Part shown: piece after piece, positions 20,820 to 30,239 of the stretch
Position numbering within the stretch: the first letter of the stretch is position 1
Layout of the letters: every line of letters begins with the position of its first letter
NCBI GenBank assembly: GCA_951213105.1
Contig: OX578140.1
Location: forward strand, 119,023,653-119,087,652
Length of the DNA stretch: 64,000 bases
Source: Amaurobius ferox
Lineage: Eukaryota > Arthropoda > Arachnida > Araneae > Amaurobiidae
Direction: 5' to 3'
Made by a program: the position numbers and the translations under genes
The notes under the pieces: generated by a model
What the model was told of the DNA's origin: nothing
Database searches by the model: none
Seen by the model: the letters and a program-made list of their open reading frames with translations, nothing else

Positions 20820-21640
20820 TTATCTATAACAAGAATTTTTTTAATGATAAATTTAAAACATTACACAAAAGGAATAGCAGGAAAAAATAATTTAAAATTC
20901 TTAAAACGTAAATTATTAAATATAATAAATAGGAGTAAATTATTCAATTATAAGAACAAATTTAAAAATGCTTTTGAAAAATATATTATTAAATATTATA
21001 TTAGAATTTGTTTTAAATACTTATGAATGGGAAACCTTTTTGCCACTTATGAAAAAAAAATTATAACAAAAAGAAACAATAATTTACTCCGTTTATTATA
21101 TACATAAAAAAAAATTACATATTAATAATATACATTATTAAATAATTAAAAAAATGAAAAGCCAGTTTATAATTAAATCTTTTTTAAGAATATATTATTA
21201 TATATAATATTGAAAATTATTAAAAAAAAAATAGCTGCTTGTAAGTGAATGGTTGAATATTATGAAATGGAAGAAACAATTTGCTGAAAGATAAGTTAAG
21301 CATAAATTTAGTGCTATTAAATCATATTCCTTCACTAGTACTTGCGTAAATATGTTATATTTTTCCTTCACAACTTTACCAGTGTTTTTCTGAGGCGTAA
21401 AATGTCACTTACACCTTTCTATTATTCATGTTCTTCAATATAACGCACACACATGCAGGCCTGTGAAAAGCGAAGGGGCCTCTCCGGGTCCCGTCCCCTC
21501 ATTTTTGTACCTAATTTTTTCCTGTCCGGGCCGCATGTTCCGAAAACGTACCCGCTAAACCCCCTGCTGTGAGGCCGATTCTTTACTATTGGCTAAGTTA
21601 AATGACGTCATGGGCGGAGCCTAGTATCTTCGAGCGAGAT
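20820..21640 (-). repeat. Mosaic repeat family, copy 1
   Basis: In complement, this segment shares two blocks with other copies. One block (GGCTCCGCCCATGACGTCAT through GGTACGTTTTCGGAACATGCG, 21509-21625) matches 28960-29060. The other (AGGCCCCTTCGCTTTTCA, GTAAAGTTGTGAAGGAAAA, TTAATAGCACTAAATTTATG; 20990-21490) matches 34730-35215. It therefore links copies 2 and 3. No open frame beyond 60 codons and no identifiable transposase. Confidence 0.65.
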
Positions 21641-22556
21641 TATACGTGTTTACATTTTCCTTATATACATCTCGTCAAGTATTTTACTTCATACACACAT
21701 ATTTATTTGCTTTTGATATGATTTTAAACTAAAGAATTAAATAAAATATATTATTATTATTACTACTTGATCTATGATGAAAATGCTCCATTTACGGGGA
21801 AAAAAGTATATACAGCATACAGTTTAAAATGCTTGTGTTATATGTATTATGTTTATTAAAGGCACCTTATGCCCATTTTATGTTGTATTCCGTACGTGTA
21901 TCGCAACTTTTTTAATCCTATTTTCATTGATGACTTATAGCACTTGAGGCAATTTGTTTTATTTTATTAATGTTTTAACTACAAAAAAACAAGTTAGCTA
22001 TCCAAAACAAAATATATAACCGTTTAAATGTGGGTTACCATAACCTTTTTTGAAGTCTGCTTCAAATATTTATGCAAGTTTGTAAACAAAACTATGTGTT
22101 TGATTTAAAAGAAAATGCCATACAATGGAATATTTTGGACAAAAAATGTGGAAATTTTTTTTTAAAAATTAATCTAAAATTAATAAAAATGCAGGCTTAC
22201 AATGTAATCCTGGGTAAAATATTTAGTGTAGAGGGTGGGTAATCCATTCCACTCTATATACCCAGTGATGTGCTAATAATTTTCTAAGCTAAAAATTTTT
22301 ATTGATATGCTTCGAAAATTATATATATATCAGTTGTTTGCTGTTCCCATTAAATTCTAAACAAATAGATATGCATATTGGTTTCTTTACCATTTGAATA
22401 GGTGTGAGTAATGCTATGCCACTGTCACTAACCGAAAGAAAACAAAGTGGCAAAACCAAAAGAATGGCATACCTATATTTTTATAGAACTGCGTCAATGG
22501 ATTTACAATTAAAGTACTTCAATACACCTTCTTCTGGATTTAGAGGAAATTTTTAC
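21641..22556. other. AT-rich non-coding stretch
   Basis: No gene, RNA or repeat recognised. Confidence 0.4.
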
Positions 22557-22693
22557 ACACATTAACAATTGGATGCCTCCCCCACTGGGTTCCGGTCTAA
22601 ATTGGGTGGCACTTCCCGACCGTCCAAACAGTTACCTTACACCTTTCTGGTAGGTCGGACGGTCTGGGTTTCAACAACAACACATTAACAATT
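22557..22693 (+). mobile_element. 5'-truncated SINE with perfect 14-bp TSD
   Basis: The insert 22571-22679 begins at GGATGCCTCC, passes GTCTAAATTGGGTGGCACTT and TGGTAGGTCGGACGGTCTGG and ends GTTTCAACAACAA. It is flanked by perfect ACACATTAACAATT at 22557-22570 and 22680-22693. This is the 3' domain of the SINE at 10.5 kb, and it shows that the 3' tail is a short CAA repeat rather than poly-A. Confidence 0.9.
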
Positions 22694-23754
22694 ACAATAT
22701 GATTTGTGTCTTGATTTAATGTAATTAAAAAAAAAATTCGAATAAATATTTTCCTGTAGTTGGGGGGGGGGGGGAGTATCTTTAACCAGGTAAGTCCATC
22801 AGTCACAACCAGTGCATACTTTTAAATATATAAGTTAATTTCTTGGCATTCTTTATTAAACTTTTATTTACTTTAAACATTTTCAATGTAACAACTGATA
22901 CTTGAACATTGAAAATTTTGACAATCGGTATGTACATACTGACTCTAGTTCTCCTTTAATGCTTGCTCCTTGTTTCTATGTGAATAAAAGATACCAATAG
23001 ATCAAAATAATTAAACTACTGCTTTTGAGAATATAAATTTGTAATACTTTCTTAAAGAATCTGATTTGTCACCTAATTTTTTTATGCCTGGTTTCTTTAC
23101 AGAAGTATTAAAAAGTTATATACCAATAGAATAGATGCTATGGATTTGAATTGATATCACCAGAAATAAACAAGTTGGTTGAGATTTGCACTCTAACTTA
23201 GTGTGTTACCTGAAGAATTTGACTTTCAGAGGAATAGCTTTTTTTTACATTAATTCAAATTTCATGTTAACTACTTCATATGTAACAAATAAATGTATAA
23301 TAGAATATATAATAGGCACTAATAGTGCCTAGCCTGCAGTTCGTTCTAACTGATATTTCACATAAAGTGGTTTCAACTTTTCTTAGACAGCAAAACCCTT
23401 ATATAATTCCATATTTTAGTATCGGAACATTCTAAATTGATATTTTGTCTCTATGATAACCATCTACGTAATATATGTACACGTAATAGGTGAATGGAAA
23501 CAAATATGAGTAAACAGATACAGCTTTCCGAGTACATTCAAGTTAAATGCCTGAAATATAGCTAAAATACTTGTTCATCAAAGACGTCATGTGAAATATA
23601 TTAGCTGCAGCCCCAATTTCAACTTCAAAATATATCTGCTATTTATCTTGCTCATATTTGTTTCTCCAGTCATAATATTTTTTGTGAAAATAGCTTGATA
23701 AAACTGTTTTGCTCTTACAGTTTTGCAACATTCTAATATATCAATTTGTGAATA
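22694..23754. other. AT-rich non-coding stretch with G-run
   Basis: A G14 run lies at 22760-22773. The interval also holds AATAGGCACTAATAGTGCCT (23311-23330), containing a small perfect palindrome AGGCACTAATAGTGCCT. No gene recognised. Confidence 0.4.
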
Positions 23755-24120
23755 GGATGTAATGGAGAATACACTCCTATTGCAGATACTAGCATCTATG
23801 GACTAGTTTCTCACTTATTATATGCTCGTCATCATGAAATAATCAAAATTTGCAGTGGTAGCATGAAAGTTAGCATGCACCACAATTTTTTAGAACTTCT
23901 ATGGGAACTAACAATTTCAGTTCTTCCACGTGGCCGTCTCAAAATTCATATACAATTTAGCTCAGGCCACATGAAGTTGCAAAGGCAAAGTTTATAAACA
24001 CAAAGCCCATCTATAAGAGGCATTCTAAAAAATATGGGTGATATTCCTATTACAGATACCAGCATGAGCATTCTTGGACTGGTTTCATGCTTATTATGCA
24101 TTCGTCCATATAGAATATCT
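23755..24120 (+). repeat. Diverged direct duplication
   Basis: CTCCTATTGCAGATACTAGC then GGACTAGTTTCTCACTTATT (23777-23820) is echoed by TTCCTATTACAGATACCAGC then GGACTGGTTTCATGCTTATT (24044-24095), about 265 bp apart. Function unknown. Confidence 0.6.
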
Positions 24121-24401
24121 GATATCTATAATGGTAACAAGAAACTTAATGTAGATCCAGGTATGGGTCATTGTGGCATTTACCCTCCCCCCCCCCTTTT
24201 TTTTTCAGATATGTCATTTCTTGTGATTCTATAGATTCACTTATAAAAGTTTATTGCAATGTCATAAATCGCAAAATGACATAAAATTCATTTTATCTGG
24301 CTAGTTTGCTTCATTTTATGATTAATAAAAAAAAATTTATCAGTTTAACTATTTACTGATATACTACAAAAACGAATGTTCAATAAAAGAAACATGTCGA
24401 A

Positions 24402-24682
24402 GTAAATCCAGGGATGTATCTACAGTGGTCGGGGTTTCCACCACACACTCAGAATTTCCGACCACCACTCATCCAAAAAAATATATATATTATAATTACA
24501 TTTAAAAAACATTATATTCAATTTTATCAAATGTTTTCGTTAATATATAAGTATATAATACTAATACTGTTTGTGTGTGCGAATTAACGTGAAGCTCGTT
24601 TCGAAATTTTATATTCTCAATTATAATTGTTCTGGAAAATCAACCACCACTCACATTTCTCTAGATACATCCCTGTAAATCC
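24402..24682. mobile_element. 265-bp hAT-type MITE with perfect 8-bp TSD
   Basis: The element runs 24410-24674 with inverted ends AGGGATGTATCTA and TAGATACATCCCT. The 8-bp repeat GTAAATCC lies at 24402-24409 and 24675-24682. Subterminal CCACCACACACTC and CCACCACTCACA words repeat near both ends. No coding capacity; presumably moved by a hAT transposase in trans. Confidence 0.9.
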
Positions 24683-25257
24683 CTTTTTATTTCTGCCTGA
24701 ATCTGCCCTTGTAATGTACTAACTGTAAACTTTGCAGCTACCTTTTAAATTTGGTTAACTGTACTCATGACTCATTGAATGATTATCAATTTACAAGGAC
24801 CTAATTAACCTTCAGCTTTCTATAAGAAATCCGAATTGGTTAGACATGGATTAACATAAACACTATGTAATAAAAATTATGTTTTAAATTTGATTAAGTA
24901 GGTACTAGTCAATCATGTTCAGTTGATTAAATATTTATAATTTTTCAAGATATTGTTCACCGGATGAACTAAAATATGTTTTTTAAGTAATGCATATGGT
25001 TATCTTATTTGTACTGATTTTTTCCCATCAGTAGTACAAATAATAGAATTTTGATGCATAAAAGTAAATTCCTGCCTTAGAGTAAAGGTAAAAATAAATT
25101 TCAAAAGTAAATAAAAATATCCCATTTAATAAACTAATATCTATATATTGCAATTGTAACTGTAGACGAAGAAATTGAAAAGCAGATTTAATTTTAGCTA
25201 GAATCATTGTACTATTAGAAAGAAATTGTATATATAGCTTGATTCAGTACTATCTTA

Positions 25258-25433
25258 TTTTAGTGGCTCCCACATATCCGATTGAGCCAAGGTTTTCGTT
25301 AACGAAAAAGCAATATGACAATAATATAAACATGTGCTGTTTCTTTAGGACTGCAAATGTTTGGTGAGATTTTACAACCTACTTTGGCCATAAATCTCGG
25401 ACGCTTGGTGATTCATCCTCGGGGGCCACTATA
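25258..25433. mobile_element. Small TIR element, probable TA target
   Basis: The ends TAGTGGCTCCCAC (25260) and CGGGGGCCACTA (ending 25431) are inverted to each other with one or two mismatches. Both meet TA at the flank. It is about 170 bp and non-coding. mariner-like by target only. Confidence 0.55.
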
Positions 25434-26984
25434 ATAAGGAAGTACCCTTGATTCTTTAAAATTATAGAAATATATTTAAGAAATATTTTTTGTCTCTAAA
25501 CACCAATAGCATTACCAAGTAGGGAAATCATATTCCCTAGAAACCCATTTAAGTTCAGAGAAATGATATTTAGCGAAATGGGAAGCAAACTGTTTGGTTA
25601 CCAATTCACCCCCCCCCTCCCCTTCCTCAAAAAAAGAATTGCCTGGGGACGCTACGCTACTGTTACACACATAATACTAACATTAAAGGAAAATATTGTA
25701 ATAGGATCAAATATTTGAACTATCAATGAATTTACATGTTTTAGTTTTAAATATTCTTATTTTCGAATTGAATGCTTTTGAGATAAGCATGTGTACGTTT
25801 GTAATCACTGATATCTCACAAATGATTCAAAAGTTAGTACTAATTTTCTACGTACTCAATTGAATGTATCTTCAGGTAATGAAATATGGATAGTTATATT
25901 AAATTTCAATATTTGTATAAAATTCATAATTTGTTGTCAAATCAAAACAAATTTTAATTTTATTTACATAAAAATGTTTCAAATATTTTGTTAAATCTTA
26001 TATAGTCTAATTTCCCATTCTAATCAGTGAATATTAAATTTCAAATATTTGAAATACAGTACATACATCATTTATATGCATTTCTACATAGCTCGTCAAA
26101 CATTCCTATCCAGTGACATTAATTTCAGTTATATATTTTCACAGGTATACGCTTTACTTCACTGGTCCCTAGAGTAGTGATAGTGCTTTACTATAGTTAA
26201 AAATATGCATTTTCTATTTAACAGTACAATCTGTTTGAACAACTTTAACTGCATAATAAATGTTGCATGAAATTACCTAATTTCAATTTATAACATGTTT
26301 ATAAAAAGAAGGAGTTTATCCAACAGATATTTTAAATCAACTTACTGAATGCTGTTTTTGAAAATAATAGACAGTAGTTACTAATTTAATTTTATATGAA
26401 GATGGATTTGATGTCTTAGGATGCATGAATAGATGCAAAATGACTTACCTAGTTAATACTGATGTTATCTGATTTATCCTGATGTAATGAGATATAATGA
26501 AGCTGAAAATACATGTACCAGTTAAAAGTTTGACTAATTATCACTGCGTCCAACCGATGCTAAAGTATTTCGTTAACATTAGATAGTAATATATTATCTA
26601 AATCGAATTATAGTTGTTGAAGTAATAAAGATATTGAAATTAATATTTGTTTCAAATAAATAATCTTGGGTTTAGAAATTAATAGTATTTTGACTAAATG
26701 TTTCAAACTGAAATTATTCAAGAGATTGAAAAATAAAACTTCAGGTTTTATATTTTAGATGTGTTATACAGAATAGCAAGTGTAAAGAGGTTTTTAACTG
26801 AATTAACGTTGAGTTAAATTCAAAATGTTCTGAAAAATTTGAAAGATGTATCAATACATGCCTTTTAAATGTGAATATCAAAATTTTGTATATTCAAAAT
26901 TCAAAGTGTAGGATAATACACATGTAATTGTTATTAAACATTTCCAAAGTTTAAATATTGGTTGTTAAATTTTAAACATAAACA
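25434..26984. other. AT-rich non-coding stretch
   Basis: A C9 run lies at 25609-25617. No gene, repeat or RNA gene recognised over about 1.5 kb. Confidence 0.4.
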
Positions 26985-27050
26985 ACAAGCACACAACTAT
27001 AATAGAAGGTCTTTATTTCACTTCTTTAAGACGTACAAAACTTAAAAAGG

Positions 27051-27095
27051 CCAGAGTGCTTTCGAGCGTTCACGCTCTCCATCAGTGGCTGCATG
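27051..27095 (-). ncRNA. Hammerhead-like motif in left PLE arm
   Basis: Complement read: CTGATGG, then a stem GAGCGT-GA-ACGCTC, then CGAAAGC. This is the CUGAUGR / stem II / GAAA order of a hammerhead ribozyme core, with a G in place of the usual A9 and one extra base before stem II. Stem I and a cleavage triplet could not be assigned with confidence, so activity is not claimed. Confidence 0.5.
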
Positions 27096-27399
27096 GAAAT
27101 AGGAATGATCGTTCATATATAGACCAGAAAAGGTGGCAAATTTGCATAAATACAATTATCAATAAACTTACGTTTATCTAAAGGGAATCCAAAAATACAA
27201 AACATTTTGAACAGATTAAAAAAATCGAGCATAAATCACGAAAAGAACAGTAAAAATTTACAATTTTATTGCAGAATTTTCAAATTCAAAAAATTAAAAA
27301 AAATGGGGGCAGTCAAGCCCAATCCCCGAGAGGATGACGTCAAAGATAACTATGAAGAGACTTGAATTGCGTGGAGTCGAGACTGAGTCGCCAAGCATA

Positions 27400-27806
27400 A
27401 TTTAAAATCTGAACGGGGTCAAAATTACAAATCGACTCGCGGTAAACATAAATAAAGAGGGACTTAAAAAGGAGAATATTATGAGGGTTATTACAACGCA
27501 TAAGAAGGAAAGTTCTTTCAAAAAAGGGGCCGGAAATTTTCTTTAACAACAAAATGAGCAAGGGCCGTAGAAAGTTTACCACCTTTGACATCCCTAGCAT
27601 GTTCTGTCAAACGAATATCAATAGTATATTTTGTACTGCCAATATAAAATTTAAAGTTACCATCGATGGACAACAGGGGAACCACATATACCCCAGCAAA
27701 GCTTTTAAAGTCATCCTTATCACCCAGCTTATCAGACAGAATCCAGTTAAATAAAGAAGAAACATTAGAGTGAGCAGGTCTGAAACCAAATTCAGAGCAG
27801 TGATGA
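27400..27806 (-). pseudogene. GIY-YIG endonuclease domain of a Penelope-like ORF
   Basis: Read on the minus strand from about 27806: FGFRPAHSNVSSLFNWILSD leads into AGVYVVPLL (the GIY position), then KFYIGST (the YIG position), then TIDIRLTEHARDVKGGK with the conserved Arg and His region, then STALAHFV, stopping at TGA 27518-27520. The protein resumes in another frame as LLFKSLFIYVYRESICNFDP (near 27430-27490), which suits the domain's C-terminal helices, so a frameshift lies at the T6 run near 27520-27527. In PLEs this domain nicks target DNA for priming. The reverse transcriptase that should precede it ends abruptly where the inverted right arm begins. Inactive as it stands. Confidence 0.75.
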
Positions 27807-27836
27807 TGAGCGTATTTACGCTCGAAAGCGCTCTGG
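27793..27836 (+). ncRNA. Hammerhead-like motif in right PLE arm
   Basis: Plus-strand read: CAGAGCA, GTGATGAT, a perfect stem GAGCGT-ATTT-ACGCTC, then GAAAGC and GCTCTG. CAGAGC and GCTCTG can pair as a closing stem. The core has G where C3 of the hammerhead consensus is expected. It is homologous to the left-arm motif and lies in the opposite orientation. Confidence 0.5.
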
Positions 27837-27915
27837 CCTTTTTAAGTTTTGTACATCTTAAAGATGTGAAATAAAGACCTTCTATTATAGTTGTGTGCTT
27901 GTTGTTTCTGCTAGT

Positions 27916-28944
27916 TGAAATCAGACGTGATGCCAATTTTATTTATTTTAAACATAATTTGAAATAAATATGTTTAAGAGTTAAAATATCCATCGAAATC
28001 AGGAGGTCATAAGAAACAACAACAGCGTTAAAATATAAATATTTTTAACTCGAACACCAAATGAATTCTAAATGCACAATAAATGTATATTATGTTAGTG
28101 TGAACTGCGAAGAATGATAGCATTTGAAACCATAATCTTGCATAATAGCTTACTCGCTGTTAAAAATTTGGCAACTCACTACTGGGTACAGATCAAACTT
28201 CAAAGTATTTCATAAACATTAGATAATGGCTATTAGTGTTTGCTTTCTTCAGAATGTTACTTAATATCTATAAAATCTTAAAATCAACACCCATACAATT
28301 GAAATCAAACTTCATATATATGCTATTTAAATTACAACTTGGTATATACATATATATTGATTTTATTAGTAATTTCATTAATTTGTATAACATCTTTACA
28401 CTCTTATATTATAATACACTACTGTGATAAACAAAGTAACTATGAATCAGATTAAAAAATATATTGCTGTCTTCTACATAAATTTAATTAGCCTAGAAGG
28501 AAATACATCAAAGTTTCTCCTTTAATTTAACTGATACAACAATAAAAACATCTGACCACTTAAGTTATTTAAACAGGCCAGGTGAAATATTGCAGTACAA
28601 GTTTTGATATATTCATATTTGGTTGGCGATCTTCTATCTAAAATTAGGTACTATAAAAAATAAGTTAGAAAATCATTCAATCGGATTATTACAGATGTAT
28701 AAGGTAGAACGTTTCCAGTGTCAGCATTTTACTCGCAAAAATTGTAATAAATATATCATATACTACTTACCTAAATTTAAGACAATTTTGTTGTTTTACG
28801 AACGTGCATATATCTCCGAATATTGTCACACAACGTTATATCTTTGCACTACTTCTTTCTATCATAATTTTCTTCCCGATTTAATAACAAACATTTTTTT
28901 CCCATGTATAATCTCGAAGACGACAGATATTGTGTGAAACTGTC
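27916..28944. other. AT-rich non-coding stretch
   Basis: Short frames at 28236-28427 and 28623-28937 have no recognisable motif. No repeat identified. Confidence 0.4.
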
Positions 28945-29560
28945 AAACTTCAAAGTGTATACTAGGCTCCGCCCATGACGTCATTTAACTTAGCCAATAG
29001 CGAAGAAACGGCCTCACAGCAGGGGGTATAGCGGGTACGTTTTCAGAACATGCGTCCGGGCCGGGTTCCCCAGCATACGGAAGGGGGGGGGGGACTCTAG
29101 CTCGGGTCTATTAATTAGAAAATTTTATGATTAAATACTTCTTGTCAAGTTCTTTAAAAAGTTTGGAAAGATTATTATGTTTTATTTTCAGAAAAATAGA
29201 AGAGAAAAGGAATCACTCCATTCTTCAATTCAAGCTCTATTTTAATGCTATATATACATTTAAATGTATAAATCTAGCTCCTACAATTGTAGGAGCTAGA
29301 AACCGTAAAATTCGACTCTTTTATCGGTAATTTATGTTTAAATATATTTGAAGAATTACAATTTAAATAACACTGTCGTCTAATGTTAGTAAATGAAATA
29401 TAATTTGCTACCTTCCGCCGTAAGACAACAACCATCCGGTTAATTTGACGGTAGCCCAGTGGCAGGTAGTTCAATACACGTCCGCACTTGACGGCAGCCA
29501 AATTACATCCTTTCCACAACCGCACTTACAGGTAGCCTAACCACTTCGATCTGTTAAGCA
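28945..29560 (+). repeat. Mosaic repeat family, copy 2 (uninterrupted)
   Basis: The first part (28960-29060: GGCTCCGCCCATGACGTCAT, GCCTCACAGCAGGGGGT, GGTACGTTTTCAGAACATGC) matches copy 1 in complement. The second part (29127-29555) matches copy 3 at 33990-34620 in complement and copy 4 at 35640-36180 directly; for instance CAGTGGCAGGTAGTTCAATA, CGGCGGAAGGTAGCAAATTA in complement, and the end GGTAGCCTAACCACTTC. At both places where copies 3 and 4 carry TTAA MITEs this copy is empty, so it serves as a pre-insertion reference. A G12 run lies at 29083-29094. Family and mobilising enzyme unknown. Confidence 0.7.
29274..29299. repeat. Perfect 26-bp palindrome
   Basis: CTAGCTCCTACAA followed immediately by its exact complement TTGTAGGAGCTAG. 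It lies within copy 2 of the mosaic repeat. The other copies keep only partial symmetry here. Confidence 0.9.
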
Positions 29561-29994
29561 TTGTACAATGTTTTGTTTACTCACAATTATTTTTTCAAAA
29601 AATGGAATTTTTAAATTATTTTTTGCATATGGCAAAAATTTAAAAATGATTGTTCTGTTTTTAAATCTCGACAAATGATTTCAATTAGAGGCAAAATTTA
29701 CTTTATACATAAACAAGTCACAATTGAATAAAAAAAATGCATCAAGCACATCTATAGTCTGTGGCATAATACATGTTATATGGTTTGTATTTTTACAGAG
29801 AATATTAGACGAAATCTTGTAGAGATCAAAAATAGTTTTTAACATATTGCTGACTGACTATTTCAAGCTAAAGCTATTCCGTGCAGTGGGCTATGTTTCG
29901 GCAGTTGAAAATAAAATCAAAACATCGAAATAAGCTTTAATAAACTTTATTTACACAGCATGCATTGAAATGAAACTTACTACATATATTTAAT

Positions 29995-30130
29995 AATTTT
30001 TACGGGTACTGTAAACCATTTAACTATGTGCAATGATACACAACAAGTTTTACAAACATATTGAGTTTCGCTGCACTTTCCTTTGGAAGAACATACTCTA
30101 CATACTTTGGGATTCCCCCCCCCCCCCCCC
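29995..30130 (-). pseudogene. piggyBac transposase C-terminal cysteine-rich fragment
   Basis: The minus-strand frame contains NPKVCRVCSSKGKCSETQYV followed by CKTCCVSLHIVKWF. The CxxC, then ET-Y-C-x-C, then LH arrangement is the cysteine-rich zinc-binding tail of piggyBac-type transposases, which binds the element's terminal repeats. The DDD catalytic core is absent: upstream of the motif is a C16/G16 run (30114-30129) and then unrelated sequence. The 84-codon frame that contains it (29980-30234) starts in non-homologous DNA. The expected final CF-Y-H residues are changed (KWF). A dead 3' fragment, relevant because three TTAA MITEs are present in the window. Confidence 0.65.
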
Positions 30131-30239
30131 AAAGGAACAATATATTTTAAATATGCCATGATGGCATGAAAACAAAGTGACTGGTCAACAACATTTTCCA
30201 TGTAAACATGAGTATACTCATGACCTGTCAGCAAATTGT

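Larger units (their letters stand above)
26985..27915 (-). mobile_element. Penelope-like element 3' fragment with inverted arms
   Basis: Inverted arms of about 110 bp bound this segment. The left arm is 26988-27098 (AACAACAAGCACACAACTAT, then AAAAAGGCCAGAGTGCTTTC) and the right is 27793-27908 in complement. Between them the minus strand encodes the end of a Penelope-like ORF, a GIY-YIG endonuclease domain (27400-27806). Penelope-like elements (PLEs) encode a reverse transcriptase plus GIY-YIG and are often bounded by partly inverted terminal copies called pseudo-LTRs. The reverse transcriptase is missing. Each arm carries a hammerhead-like motif, a known hallmark of PLE terminal repeats. Length, missing RT and a frameshift show it is dead. 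Confidence 0.75.

Noticed and set aside
28236..28427. Hydrophobic 'membrane protein' frames here and at 8791-9018 and 34991-35218
   Set aside because: Hydrophobicity comes from T-rich codons in AT-rich DNA; no start context or homologue.
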